64,000 bases of DNA from Rhodospirillaceae bacterium. GTDB lineage: Bacteria > Pseudomonadota > Alphaproteobacteria > Bin65. Positions 8,831 to 17,263 of the stretch are shown in pieces. The notes under the pieces were generated by a model that saw nothing but the letters and a program-made list of their open reading frames with translations, had not been told where the DNA came from and ran no database searches. The stretch is taken from contig JAPPLJ010000063.1 of assembly GCA_028819475.1 (NCBI GenBank), positions 17,466-81,465 of the forward strand, given 5' to 3'. The stretch's first letter is position 1, and each line of letters begins with the position of its first letter. The position numbers and the translations under genes were made by a program.

Positions 8831-9619
8831 CTACATCTGGCTAGACAGGAATTGCTGCAGCCGTTCGGATTTGGGCGCGCCGAACAGGCCGGCCGGCGGG
8901 CCTTCCTCCTCGATCCTGCCCCGGTGCAGGAAGATCGTGCGGTCCGACACTTCCCGGGCGAACCCCATCTCGTGGGTCACGACGATCATCGTCCGGCCTT
9001 CCCGGGCAAGATCCTGCATCACGCGCAGCACTTCGCCGACCAGCTCGGGATCGAGCGACGAGGTCGGTTCGTCGAACAGCAGCACCTTCGGCTGCATGGC
9101 GAGCGCCCGGGCGATGGCGACGCGCTGCTGCTGGCCGCCGGAAAGTTGCGCGGGATAGCTGGCATGCCTGTCTTCCAGGCCGACCTTTTCCAGCAGCGCC
9201 ATGGCTTCCTCGCGCGCGGTGGCCCGGCTGCGCTTCAACACCCGGACCGGCCCTTCGGCAACGTTCTGCAGCACCGTCATGTGGGCCCACAGGTTGAAAC
9301 TCTGGAACACCATGCCGAGTTGCGAGCGGAGTCGGACGATCTGCTTGCGGTCGACGCCGGTCAGCCGGCCGGCGCGGTCGGTGCGGACCTGGAGTTCCTC
9401 GCCGTCCAGCACGATCCGGCCCCGATCCGGAATTTCCAGGAAATTGATGCAGCGCAGAAAGGTGCTCTTGCCCGAGCCGGAACTGCCGATGATCGCGATG
9501 ACCTCGCCGGCCGCCGCGGTCAGGGACACGCCGTTCAGGACGTCGAGCGCGCCGAAGCTCTTGTGGATGTCTTCGACGACAAGCGCAGGCGGCGTCGACC
9601 CGGCGGGATGTTCCGACAT
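8831..9619 (-). CDS. Polar amino acid ABC transporter ATP-binding protein
   Basis: ATPase of the HisP/GlnQ class, 262 residues, and the first gene of the importer operon. Walker A is GSSGSGKST, the Q-loop [18 protein letters not shown], the signature [15 protein letters not shown], Walker [13 protein letters not shown] and the switch His is in VVTHEMGFA. The [10 protein letters not shown] form is common in basic amino-acid and opine importers. The start is the ATG at 9619 (MSEHPAGS); an upstream in-frame extension has no family similarity. Confidence 0.94.
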   Translation of the reverse strand: MSEHPAGSTPPALVVEDIHKSFGALDVLNGVSLTAAAGEVIAIIGSSGSGKSTFLRCINFLEIPDRGRIVLDGEELQVRTDRAGRLTGVDRKQIVRLRSQLGMVFQSFNLWAHMTVLQNVAEGPVRVLKRSRATAREEAMALLEKVGLEDRHASYPAQLSGGQQQRVAIARALAMQPKVLLFDEPTSSLDPELVGEVLRVMQDLAREGRTMIVVTHEMGFAREVSDRTIFLHRGRIEEEGPPAGLFGAPKSERLQQFLSSQM

Positions 9620-9731
9620 CCGTCCATCTTCTAGTGCGTATCCGCCATCGATGGAACCGGAGTGAGGCGGCGCTTCCCGCCCGGCCCTCCGATCGGTTAC
9701 GAATGGTCTGCGGACCGAAAGGAGACACGGC

Positions 9732-9947
9732 ATGAACAGGCGGCTGACCGCAATCGTCGAATGGGAGGGCGATGGATACGTCGCGCTGTGCCCGGAAGTG
9801 GATGTCGCCAGCCAGGGAGACACCGTGTCCGACGCGCGCGACAACCTCGCCGAAGCGCTGACCCTGTTTTTCGAGACCGCCTTCGCCGAGGAGATCGACA
9901 GGCGGTGCGGTGTAGCGTTTTCGGCAGGACCGCAACGCTGCGATTGA
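9732..9947 (+). CDS. HicB-like antitoxin domain protein without a HicA partner
   Basis: Small protein of 71 residues with the HicB/UPF0150 fold signature: [36 protein letters not shown]. In complete systems HicB binds the HicA RNase and often carries a C-terminal DNA-binding helix. Here the protein stops shortly after the core domain ([21 protein letters not shown]) and no HicA-like double-stranded RNA-binding protein is found on either side. AAGGAGACAC precedes the ATG. The gene faces away from the ABC operon, with a dispersed repeat immediately downstream. It is either an orphan antitoxin or a remnant. Confidence 0.75.
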   Translation: MNRRLTAIVEWEGDGYVALCPEVDVASQGDTVSDARDNLAEALTLFFETAFAEEIDRRCGVAFSAGPQRCD

Positions 9948-10006
9948 AGAAGTCAAAATGGCACTAGGGATTCATCTTTAAGGTCTCGGCACCAAAACGC
10001 CGCCCC

Positions 10007-10211
10007 AACCCGCATTTCTCACAAGAATTGTCGCCCCGGCCCCCGAGCCGGGGCCCAGGGCTACTGGCAAATCGGAGGATACGGTTCCAGGAGACAGCAA
10101 CTACCGCGGCGCTGCGTGGGTTGGATTGCAGAACTGCGAAACCCCTGCCGCCCATCTCTGAACGCAACGACCGTCGTGCGACTCTGGACCCCGGCTCGGG
10201 GGCCGGGGTGA
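10007..10211. repeat. Dispersed repeat with palindromic terminal inverted repeats, copy 1
   Basis: About 205 bp, repeated at 50899-51105. Both copies start with CATTTCTCACAAGAATTGTCG or a one-base variant and hold 25-bp terminal inverted repeats (10034-10058 and 10184-10208). The core CCCCGGCCCCCGAGCCGGGG is itself a palindrome. The interior is roughly 70-75% alike by eye, for example GTCGTGCGACTCTGGACC at the right end of both. It codes for no recognisable protein. It lies between the HicB-like gene and the convergent amidase gene. Confidence 0.85.
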
Positions 10212-10235
10212 AATGAAATTTGCGAGAAGTGCTCT

Positions 10236-11693
10236 CTACCCCTCCCGCGCCCACAGCTCCCGGCACAGCACGCCGACCTGGTCCTCGATGGCCTGGGCGG
10301 CGTCCAGCGCCAGGTCTTCGCGGAAGCGGCTGGCGACGATCTGGCAGGCGTTGGGCAGGCCGTTCAGCGTGCCGACCGGCGCGATTGCGCAGGGCAGGCC
10401 GAGCAGGTTCAGCGCCGAGATGAAGCGGGCGGCGGTGAAGATCTCGTAGACCCGCTGCGGCCCCTGCAGGTCCTCGTTTAGCAGGTTGACCGGCTGGACC
10501 GAGGCCGGAGTGAGGATGAGCGGCGTCTCCTCGAGCTGCGCCATCCATTCCCGGACATGGCGGGAGCGCTGCGCGATCGCCGTCATGTAGCCCTTGAGGT
10601 CGAGCCGGTTGGAGAAGGCGAGATAGGCGTCCAGCGTGTCGGTGAGGGCGGGCGTGGCGACCCGGTCGATGATCTCGCGCTGCATGGTCTGGACCTCCGC
10701 CATCAGGATGTCGGTCCACATCTGCCAGGTTTCTTTCAGCCGCGGCGCCGGGCCTTTCTCGACCGCATAGCCCGCGTCGGCCAGCATCGCCGCCGCGGCG
10801 TCGACCTGGGCCATGACCGCCGGGTCGCAGTCCATGTCGTCGTCCGGCTGGGCGTAGAGTACGCGGATCGGGCGCTCCGGCGCCGGCCCTTCGAGCGGCA
10901 CCCCTTCAAGCGGTACGGGGCACCAGAACGGGTCGCGCCAGTCGCGCGCCGCCATGGCTTCGAGGCCGAGCCGAACGCTCGCGACCTCGCGCGCCATCGG
11001 GCCCTGCACCGACATGAGCTGCGCCATCAGGGGCCGCTCGGCCGGCGCGCTCGGATTGTAGGCCGGCACCCGGCCGAGGGTCGGCTTGATCGTCGCCAGG
11101 CCGTTCGACCAGGCCGGGAAGCGCAGCGACCCGCCGATATCGTTGCCGTGGGCGATGGCGCCGATGCCCGCCGCCACCGCCGCCCCGCCGCCGCCCGACG
11201 AGCCGCCCGGATTGTGCAGCGGGCTCCACGGGTTCTTGGTCGGCCCGTGCAGGGGATTGTCGGTGAAGGCGCGAAACGAGAATTCCGGCGTGTTGGTGAG
11301 GCCGAGGATTATGGCGCCCGCCTTGCGCAGGTTGGCGACGACCGGCGAATCGTCCGGCGCGATGACGTCCTGGAAGGCGGCAATGCCGTTGGTGTTGGCC
11401 TGCCCCTTGAAGTCGACGTTGATCTTGACCGTGACCGGGACGCCGTGCAGCGCGCCGAGCGGCTTGCCGGCCGCCCGGTGAGCGTCAAGGTCCGCGTCTG
11501 CCTGCGCTGCGGCCGCCCGGGCCTCCTCGCGCAGGTCGATCACGACGGCGTTGAGCGCGGGGTTCGCGGCGTCCATCCGCGCGCTGTGCGCCTCGACCGC
11601 CTCGGCTGCGGAAATGTCGCCGTCGCGGATGGCGGCTGCGGTCGCCGGGGCGGACCATTGCCAGATCGGGCGGGCAGTATCGGATAGCGTCAT
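10236..11693 (-). CDS. Amidase (amidase signature family)
   Basis: Ser-cisSer-Lys amidase of 485 residues, hydrolysing an amide to acid and ammonia in the cytoplasm. The catalytic Lys lies in GVPVTVKINVDFKG, the glycine/serine loop is NPGGSSGGGGAAVAAG and the nucleophile Ser is in DIGGSLRFPA. The start is the ATG at 11693 (MTLSDTARP) with AGGAC upstream; the longer in-frame version adds 37 Arg/Ala-rich residues and is rejected. It is a single gene, divergent from the PPOX flavoprotein gene. The amide substrate is unknown. Confidence 0.92.
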   Translation of the reverse strand: MTLSDTARPIWQWSAPATAAAIRDGDISAAEAVEAHSARMDAANPALNAVVIDLREEARAAAAQADADLDAHRAAGKPLGALHGVPVTVKINVDFKGQANTNGIAAFQDVIAPDDSPVVANLRKAGAIILGLTNTPEFSFRAFTDNPLHGPTKNPWSPLHNPGGSSGGGGAAVAAGIGAIAHGNDIGGSLRFPAWSNGLATIKPTLGRVPAYNPSAPAERPLMAQLMSVQGPMAREVASVRLGLEAMAARDWRDPFWCPVPLEGVPLEGPAPERPIRVLYAQPDDDMDCDPAVMAQVDAAAAMLADAGYAVEKGPAPRLKETWQMWTDILMAEVQTMQREIIDRVATPALTDTLDAYLAFSNRLDLKGYMTAIAQRSRHVREWMAQLEETPLILTPASVQPVNLLNEDLQGPQRVYEIFTAARFISALNLLGLPCAIAPVGTLNGLPNACQIVASRFREDLALDAAQAIEDQVGVLCRELWAREG

Positions 11694-11980
11694 GGGGCAG
11701 TCCTGAAACGAAGTGGCGGGCGGCGCCGGGACGGTTCGAAGCGGTGCCGCCGTCCGGGCCCTCGGGGATGCCCGTAGAGATACCGGTTTTCGCCGCCGTG
11801 CCAACAGCCGAATGCGTCAATTCGGCCGTGCGGCGCCGGTCTGCCTCTGCGCGAACGCCGGCGACGGCGCGCGAACCACTTGCATCGGCGGGCGGGCCGG
11901 AGCGACAATGCCGGCGTGACCGACAAACCCGAAATCCGCGGCGCTCGCGAAGCGGGCGCGCGACGCCCGGTGCGCTGACG

Positions 11981-12595
11981 GTGGCCGTCGTGGACAGCCT
12001 CGAAGCGCTGCGTGCGCACTATCGCGCGCCGGGCGAACGGTCCCGCCGGAAGGTCGTCGACCGGCTCGACGACCATTGCCGGACCTACATCGCCCATGCG
12101 CCGTTCCTCGTGATCGGCACCAGCGCAGCGGACGGCGGCCCCGGCGACGTCTCGCCTCGCGGCGACCGGCCGGGCTTCGTTCACGTCGTCGACGACCGGA
12201 CGATCCTGATCCCCGACCGGCCCGGCAACAACCGGCTCGATACGCTCACCAATATCCTGGAAAACCCGGAAGTCGCGGTGATCTTCATGATCCCGGGCTT
12301 CGACGAAACCCTGCGCCTCAACGGCCGCGCCGGCCTGACCGACGATCCCGAACTGCTGGAACGGCTGGCGATGGGCGGCAAGCCGGCCCTGATGGCGATC
12401 CGCGTGCGCGTGCGTGAAGCCTATATCCACTGCAACCGCGCCCTGCGCCGGGCGGGCCTGTGGGACGAAGAGAGCAAGCCGGACCGTGGAATCCTGCCCG
12501 GAGGTGGCCGCATGGTCCATGAAATGGCCGGGCTGGACGGCGATCCCGAAGAAGCCGACCGCAGCTATCGGGAGGGGACGCGGACGCTGTATTGA
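11981..12595 (+). CDS. Pyridoxamine 5'-phosphate oxidase-fold flavoprotein (MSMEG_1061/DR_2398-like)
   Basis: FMN-binding split-barrel protein of about 204 residues. PFLVIGTSAADGGPGDVSPRGD followed by TILIPDRPGNNRLDTLTNIL is the hallmark of the PPOX subgroup typified by MSMEG_1061. Such proteins bind FMN or F420 and reduce or oxidise small molecules; the true role is usually unknown. The start is uncertain: GTG 11981 or GTG 11990 places the protein at the family length, whereas the in-frame ATG at 11744 would add 79 residues of low-complexity sequence. It is followed after 63 bp by a membrane-protein gene. Confidence 0.85.
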   Translation: MAVVDSLEALRAHYRAPGERSRRKVVDRLDDHCRTYIAHAPFLVIGTSAADGGPGDVSPRGDRPGFVHVVDDRTILIPDRPGNNRLDTLTNILENPEVAVIFMIPGFDETLRLNGRAGLTDDPELLERLAMGGKPALMAIRVRVREAYIHCNRALRRAGLWDEESKPDRGILPGGGRMVHEMAGLDGDPEEADRSYREGTRTLY

Positions 12596-12658
12596 CGAAA
12601 TCCGGTCAGCAGCCGCTCCGCTATCCGCCCTCCCGCCGCCAAACTTCCGGAAACCGCG

Positions 12659-13177
12659 ATGTTCAGGCTCATATCCTCAATCGGCGTAGTCATGGCCACC
12701 TATGCCGGTTTTGCGCTGCTGGGCCCGGTGCTCGGCCCCGCCGATTTCCGGATGGCCGCGTTCCTGGTCGAGCCGGCCTGGGCGATCCCCCTGCCGTCGG
12801 GCGGGATGTGGCAGGTGGATTTTCGCGTCCTTTTCCTCCTGGTCGGCCTGATTGCGCTGGCGTTCGAGACCCTGAAGACGGCGCGCGCCGGCGGCAGGAC
12901 GCTGGGCTATCGCCTGCTCGCGATCCTGTGGCTCGGCGGCGGCGGCGCCCTGTTCCTGCTGGTCGGCGGCTTCGGCACCTCGACCTTCCTTCTGCTGACC
13001 GCCATGGCGGGGTTCGACGCGGCGTCCGGGTTGCTGGCGCCCCTGTTGAGCAGCCGGCCCGACGCCGATGTCCCGGACGAGGACTCCGAAGCGCCCCGGC
13101 TCGAAGCCCCGCACGCCGAAACGCCGGCTGCCGAAGGCCTGCCGGCGCACGAACCGGCGCCGACCGTCGACAGATAG
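12659..13177 (+). CDS. Hypothetical membrane protein
   Basis: Protein of 172 residues with about four hydrophobic segments (near 5-25, 55-75, 82-103 and 105-125), then a Pro/Glu/Ala-rich hydrophilic tail from about 135. The loop between the first two segments is rich in Pro/Gly. No motif of a known family was recognised. It lies downstream of the PPOX gene in the same direction and may be co-transcribed. No function is proposed. Confidence 0.75.
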   Translation: MFRLISSIGVVMATYAGFALLGPVLGPADFRMAAFLVEPAWAIPLPSGGMWQVDFRVLFLLVGLIALAFETLKTARAGGRTLGYRLLAILWLGGGGALFLLVGGFGTSTFLLLTAMAGFDAASGLLAPLLSSRPDADVPDEDSEAPRLEAPHAETPAAEGLPAHEPAPTVDR

Positions 13178-13399
13178 GGCCTTGCAGCGTCATCCGGAAG
13201 CGGGCTCCATCGGCCCTTCTGCGGTCGGCAACGCGATTCGTCTTCGCCTTATTTCGGCCCCAGGTTTCCGGCACAGGAATTTTGGATTTATCGAAATGGA
13301 ACGGCATGGCACAGTCGGGAGCGAGACGCCCCGGCCGGCCGGTCGCCGTTCGACAGGTTTTCGGCGTCAAAGCCGCAAAGGACGAACCCGCCGCCCGAT

Positions 13400-14320
13400 A
13401 TGCGCCTGATCAGGCTTTTGCTGTTCCTCGCGGTCGTAGCGGCTTTTGCCGCCAGCATTCCCGCTTTCTTCCCGTCGCTGATCTGGCAGACGCCGAAGGC
13501 CGGCGCGGATTCGGCGACGGCCGACGCCGCGCGCGGCGCCTATCTGTTCGCCATGGCCGGCTGCGCGGGCTGTCACACCCGCAAGGGCGGCACGCCGCTC
13601 GCCGGCGGGCGCGAGATCGCCTCGCCGTTCGGGGTTTTCGTTTCGCCGAACATCACGCCGGACGCCGCCACCGGGATCGGCGGCTGGACCGAGGCGGATT
13701 TCATCCGGGCCATGACGCTGGGCCTGTCGCCCGACGAGCGGCACTACTATCCGGCCTTTCCCTATGTCTCCTACACAAGGATGACGCCTGACGACCTGCG
13801 CGACCTGTGGGCTTACCTGAAGACCATCCCGCCGGTCACCGGCCGGACCGGGGGGCACCGGCTGGCCTTTCCCTATTCGTTCCGGCCCGGCCTCGGCCTG
13901 TGGAAGCTGCTGTTTCTGGAACCGGGCCGCTACCGGCCGGACCCCGGGAAATCGCGCAGCTGGAACCGCGGCGCCTATATCGTGACCGGGCCTGCCCATT
14001 GCGGCGAGTGCCATACCCGGCGCAACATTCTGGGTGGATTGCGCAACAGCGTCCGGCTGGCGGGCGCGCCGGACTATGGCGACGGCAAGACCAAGATCGG
14101 CGGCGCGCCCAACATCACGCCGCACATGGCAAAGGGCATCGGCGGCTGGAGCCTCGAGGAGATCGTGTTCGCGCTGCAGACCGGCGTCACGCCGGCGGGC
14201 GACGTGCTGGGCGGAGAAATGGAAGAAGTCGTCACCAACGTCACGTCGAAGCTGACCGATGCCGACCGCCGGGCGATCGCCGAATATCTCAGAAGCGTGC
14301 CGCCCAAGTCGCTGGAATAG
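13400..14320 (+). CDS. Di-haem cytochrome c
   Basis: Secreted c-type cytochrome of 306 residues with an N-terminal hydrophobic anchor or signal (MRLIRLLLFLAVVAAFAASI). Two haem-binding motifs are seen, CAGCH near residue 55 and CGECH near 200. Each is followed by a NITPD/NITPH-type methionine-side loop (SPNITPDAATGIGGW and APNITPHMAKGIGGW). The arrangement matches the membrane cytochrome subunits of alcohol/aldehyde or gluconate dehydrogenases, which carry electrons from a periplasmic dehydrogenase. No dehydrogenase subunit is adjacent, so the donor is unknown. Confidence 0.93.
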   Translation: MRLIRLLLFLAVVAAFAASIPAFFPSLIWQTPKAGADSATADAARGAYLFAMAGCAGCHTRKGGTPLAGGREIASPFGVFVSPNITPDAATGIGGWTEADFIRAMTLGLSPDERHYYPAFPYVSYTRMTPDDLRDLWAYLKTIPPVTGRTGGHRLAFPYSFRPGLGLWKLLFLEPGRYRPDPGKSRSWNRGAYIVTGPAHCGECHTRRNILGGLRNSVRLAGAPDYGDGKTKIGGAPNITPHMAKGIGGWSLEEIVFALQTGVTPAGDVLGGEMEEVVTNVTSKLTDADRRAIAEYLRSVPPKSLE

Positions 14321-14392
14321 GACGATGCGGCGCTTGCCGGCCGGGCGCGCCGGGACGCAGGATCGGGAAGACCTGGGGAAAAGGAGCAAACC

Positions 14393-14815
14393 ATGCCGAC
14401 GGTGACGAAAGAGGCGGTATTTGCTGCCGCGGCGGACGATGTCTGGGCGATCGTGCGCGAATTCGGCCGGCTCGACGATTGGCTGCCGCCGGTCGTCGTC
14501 TGCCGAACCGACCGCGACGGGATCGGGGCGCTGCGGACGCTCACGCTCGGCGACGGCGCGGTGGTCGTGGAACGGCTCGAAGCCCTTGACGACGCAGCGC
14601 GGACGCTCACCTACTCGATGGCCGACGCCGGCCCGATGCCGCTGGTCGATTACGTCTCGACGATCGCGGTGCGCGCGAACATGGACGGCACCGCGACCAT
14701 GAAATGGTCCGGCAGCTTCGGCGTTTCCGGCGCGGATGAGGGCGAGGTCGTCGCCTCGATCGAAGAGCTGTACCAGACCGGGCTGGATTCGGTAGGCGAG
14801 AAGCTGGCCGGGTAG
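14393..14815 (+). CDS. SRPBCC (START/Bet v1-like) family protein
   Basis: Protein of 140 residues with the polyketide-cyclase/dehydrase-like START fold. FAAAADDVWAIVREFGRLDDWLPPVV is the usual first helix-strand segment, and later strands (TYSMADAGPMPLVDYVSTI, GTATMKWSGSF) line the hydrophobic pocket. These proteins bind small hydrophobic ligands, but the function cannot be assigned. It lies 72 bp after the cytochrome c gene, possibly in the same transcript. AAGGAG is well placed before the ATG. Confidence 0.87.
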   Translation: MPTVTKEAVFAAAADDVWAIVREFGRLDDWLPPVVVCRTDRDGIGALRTLTLGDGAVVVERLEALDDAARTLTYSMADAGPMPLVDYVSTIAVRANMDGTATMKWSGSFGVSGADEGEVVASIEELYQTGLDSVGEKLAG

Positions 14816-14876
14816 GCCGGTCGGGCAAAATCCGCCGGAACCATCGGTGCCATTCCGGTCGCCGCAGCCCGCCGCC

Positions 14877-15209
14877 TTAACCCTTCTCCGCTTTCTTCGC
14901 GTCGAAATATTTCTTTGTCGTGAAGCTCAGGCCCCGCTCGGCATAGCCTCGGCACTGGCGGTCCTTGAATTCGACCGCCTTTTCCCACTCGTCCACGTCG
15001 TAGAATTCGCGTTCGGCGACGCAGCGGATTTCCGAGACCGTGCGCGCATCGAGGCCGAGCTTTTCCGCGATCTCCTCGTCGGAAAGGCCGGGCTGCCGCT
15101 GTTCGGCCGGCATATGCTCCGGGTAGTTGACCTGGATCGACTGGGACATCGCCACGACCCGGTCGCGGTATGTCCGGTAGACCTCGGGATCGACGAAAAA
15201 GAAGGGCAT
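14877..15209 (-). CDS. Small protein with a helix-turn-helix-like segment, linked to the Fe-S pair
   Basis: Protein of 110 residues, mostly helical and charged. The segment LSDEEIAEKLGLDARTVSEI (about 47-66) reads like a helix-turn-helix, and the end (FTTKKYFDAKKAEKG) is basic. It is the last gene of a three-gene operon and starts 9 bp after the second reductive-dehalogenase-like Fe-S protein. It could be a regulator or a small partner of the Fe-S proteins. No known family was recognised with confidence. Confidence 0.75.
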   Translation of the reverse strand: MPFFFVDPEVYRTYRDRVVAMSQSIQVNYPEHMPAEQRQPGLSDEEIAEKLGLDARTVSEIRCVAEREFYDVDEWEKAVEFKDRQCRGYAERGLSFTTKKYFDAKKAEKG

Positions 15210-15218
15210 GGCCGGCTC

Positions 15219-16091
15219 CTATCGCAGCTGGCGCTTCTCGGCGCCCACGGGGCACACGCGCATACATTCGAAACACTGGCCCTGGCTGATGTTGGCGTAG
15301 GTCATGGACCACAGCGTGCGGGTCATCAGGTTCGAGTTCAGGATCATCCGCCGGCGGTCCCGGTCGTCCTCCTCGAACAGCTTTTCCATCGCCTTCTGGA
15401 AGCCGGGCACCCAGTAGGTCTGCACCCGGGTGGTGCAGCGCGCGGCGTCGAACCGCCGGCTCGCGATGCGGCCGTCCTCGAGCGTGCCGCCGATGCAGCC
15501 GTCCTCCTCGATCGGGCAAACCGCCATGCACGGCGTCTTGCCGATATCCTCGTACATCTCCACGCATTCCGGAGCCGGGCAGGCGGGGGTTTCCGGCTGC
15601 GGATCGGGCGCCAGCGGCAGGGTGGTGATGACGGCGGAATAATACATGAAGCCGTAGTCCGGATGGAGCACCGGGCCCGCGAGGCTGGCCGAACCGCAGC
15701 CCGCCAGCTCCGCCGCCAGCGACATGCTGAGGAAGGGCTGCCGCCCCTTGTCCAGCGCCTGCGGAACGTTGAGCGCGTAATAGCCGTAGGTGCGCTCGAT
15801 ATGGGTCGCGACCCGGTTGCCGAGGGCAGAGATACGGTCGGTCGTCGAACTGACCTCCATATGCTCGTATTTCGGGCTCTGCCAGTCGGCCGCCCGCGGC
15901 TGCGCGCCGCCCATGACCACGACGGATTTCGCACCGGGCAGGTAATCCGCCGGCCGCTTGCCCTCGGGCGCGGCGGTGAAGGCCCTGGCATCGGCGACGC
16001 CCATGACCAGGGCGCCGCTCTTCAGGGCGAAGGCGCGCAGGTCTTCCTTGATGTTGCTGTCGGTTCCGGCGGCGGTCGGCGCGTCTGCCAT
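15219..16091 (-). CDS. 4Fe-4S protein of the QueG/reductive-dehalogenase-like fold (paralogue B)
   Basis: Protein of 290 residues with an N-terminal nitroreductase/RDase-like domain (IKEDLRAFALKSGALVMGVAD; GAKSVVVMGG) and a C-terminal ferredoxin domain. The cysteines form a two-cluster pattern: CPAPEC, then CMAVCP and a further Cys, then CFECMRVCPVG at the end. The layout resembles epoxyqueuosine reductase and catabolic reductive dehalogenases, but it lacks a TAT signal and QueG hallmarks. A corrinoid-binding site cannot be confirmed by eye. It is 5 bp downstream of its paralogue and similar along its whole length, so the two may form a heterodimer. Confidence 0.85.
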   Translation of the reverse strand: MADAPTAAGTDSNIKEDLRAFALKSGALVMGVADARAFTAAPEGKRPADYLPGAKSVVVMGGAQPRAADWQSPKYEHMEVSSTTDRISALGNRVATHIERTYGYYALNVPQALDKGRQPFLSMSLAAELAGCGSASLAGPVLHPDYGFMYYSAVITTLPLAPDPQPETPACPAPECVEMYEDIGKTPCMAVCPIEEDGCIGGTLEDGRIASRRFDAARCTTRVQTYWVPGFQKAMEKLFEEDDRDRRRMILNSNLMTRTLWSMTYANISQGQCFECMRVCPVGAEKRQLR

Positions 16092-16095
16092 GGTC

Positions 16096-17007
16096 TTACT
16101 TCAGCTTGCGTTCCTTGCGCCCGATCGGGCACACGCGCATGCATTCGAAGCACTGGGCCACGCTTTCCTTGTAGAAGCTGACCGAACTGCACGACCGGGC
16201 GAAGAAATCCGAGTTGATCATCATCCTCCGCTTGTCCCGGTCCTCCTCCTCGGCGATCTGTTCGAGCGCCTTCTGGAAGCTCGAAATGCCGAAGTTCATC
16301 GAGCGCGAGACGCAGCGTTCCCGGTCGTAATAGACATGCTCCATGTTGCCGTCTTCGTCGATCGAGCCGTCGAGGCAGCCGCCGTCGTCCGCCGGGCAGG
16401 CGGCCATGCAGGGCGTCTTGCCGATATGGCGGTAGGTCTGCACGCACATGGGCGCCGGGCACACCCCCTGTTCGAGCATGTCGTCGTAGTCGAGTTCCAG
16501 CGTCGTCAGGCAGGCCGAGTAATAGAGCAGCCCGTATTGCGGATTGAGGATGATGTTGGCGGCGAAGGAGCGGGTGCCGCAGCCGGCGAGCACGGCGGCC
16601 AGCATCATCGACATGCGCGGCTGGTAGCCGGCGGTCGGCAGGGCCGGGCCCTGCATGGCGTAGTAGCCGAGCTTCCGCTCGATATGGTCGGCGACGACGT
16701 GGATTGCCCGGTCGTTGGCGAAATCGTAGCCGTTGACCTCCATGATCCGGTGGTCGGGCGACTGCCAGGCGCCGGCGTTCGGCCCGCGCACGCCGACGAC
16801 GATGACCGATTTCGCGCCCGGCAGGATATCGTAGGGGCGATACCCTTCGGGGACATACTCTTCCCAGCGCTCGACCGGCGCGATCCCGACCACGTCGCCG
16901 CCGGCCTTGAGCGCGAGCGCCTTGATATCGGCGGTCCGCCGGGTCCGTTCCGGCAGCCGCGGCGCGGTCTCGCGCTCCTCAGAACGGGTTGCGCTACTGG
17001 TGGACAT
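16096..17007 (-). CDS. 4Fe-4S protein of the QueG/reductive-dehalogenase-like fold (paralogue A)
   Basis: First gene of the operon, 303 residues. It has the same architecture as the next gene: GDVVGIAPVERWEEY, GAKSVIVVGVRGPN, HIERKLGYYAMQGPALPTAGYQ in the N-terminal domain, then CPAPMC, CMAACP and CFECMRVCPIG in the ferredoxin domain. Blocks such as GKTPCMA.CP and the closing CFECMRVCP are nearly identical in the two, showing a tandem duplication. The protein is soluble with no signal peptide. The electron acceptor is unknown; reductive removal of a halogen or another two-electron reduction is only a family-level guess. Confidence 0.85.
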   Translation of the reverse strand: MSTSSATRSEERETAPRLPERTRRTADIKALALKAGGDVVGIAPVERWEEYVPEGYRPYDILPGAKSVIVVGVRGPNAGAWQSPDHRIMEVNGYDFANDRAIHVVADHIERKLGYYAMQGPALPTAGYQPRMSMMLAAVLAGCGTRSFAANIILNPQYGLLYYSACLTTLELDYDDMLEQGVCPAPMCVQTYRHIGKTPCMAACPADDGGCLDGSIDEDGNMEHVYYDRERCVSRSMNFGISSFQKALEQIAEEEDRDKRRMMINSDFFARSCSSVSFYKESVAQCFECMRVCPIGRKERKLK

Positions 17008-17263
17008 GAGTTTTCACGGGCTGCGCCGTCGCCGTTTCGCGGATCCCCTACACGTTAGAGAATTGCCGGTTCCGGTCAACACGGTCAGCGGCCCAGCAGG
17101 GATTGGGCCGGGGTTGGGCCGGGATCGGGCGGAGCCGGGCCCGGACGGGCAAAGGCCGATAGACCTGCCGCGCCGGTTGCGCCAGACTGTCGGCGAACGG
17201 GAGCGACCGGGACGGCGGCTGAGGGAGCCGCGACCCGACCCGTCGGCGGGGGATGGCGCAGGA

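Noticed and set aside
9890..9990. Possible HicA toxin after the HicB-like gene
   Set aside because: No frame downstream shows the HicA fold or the glycine/histidine core; only a repeat follows.
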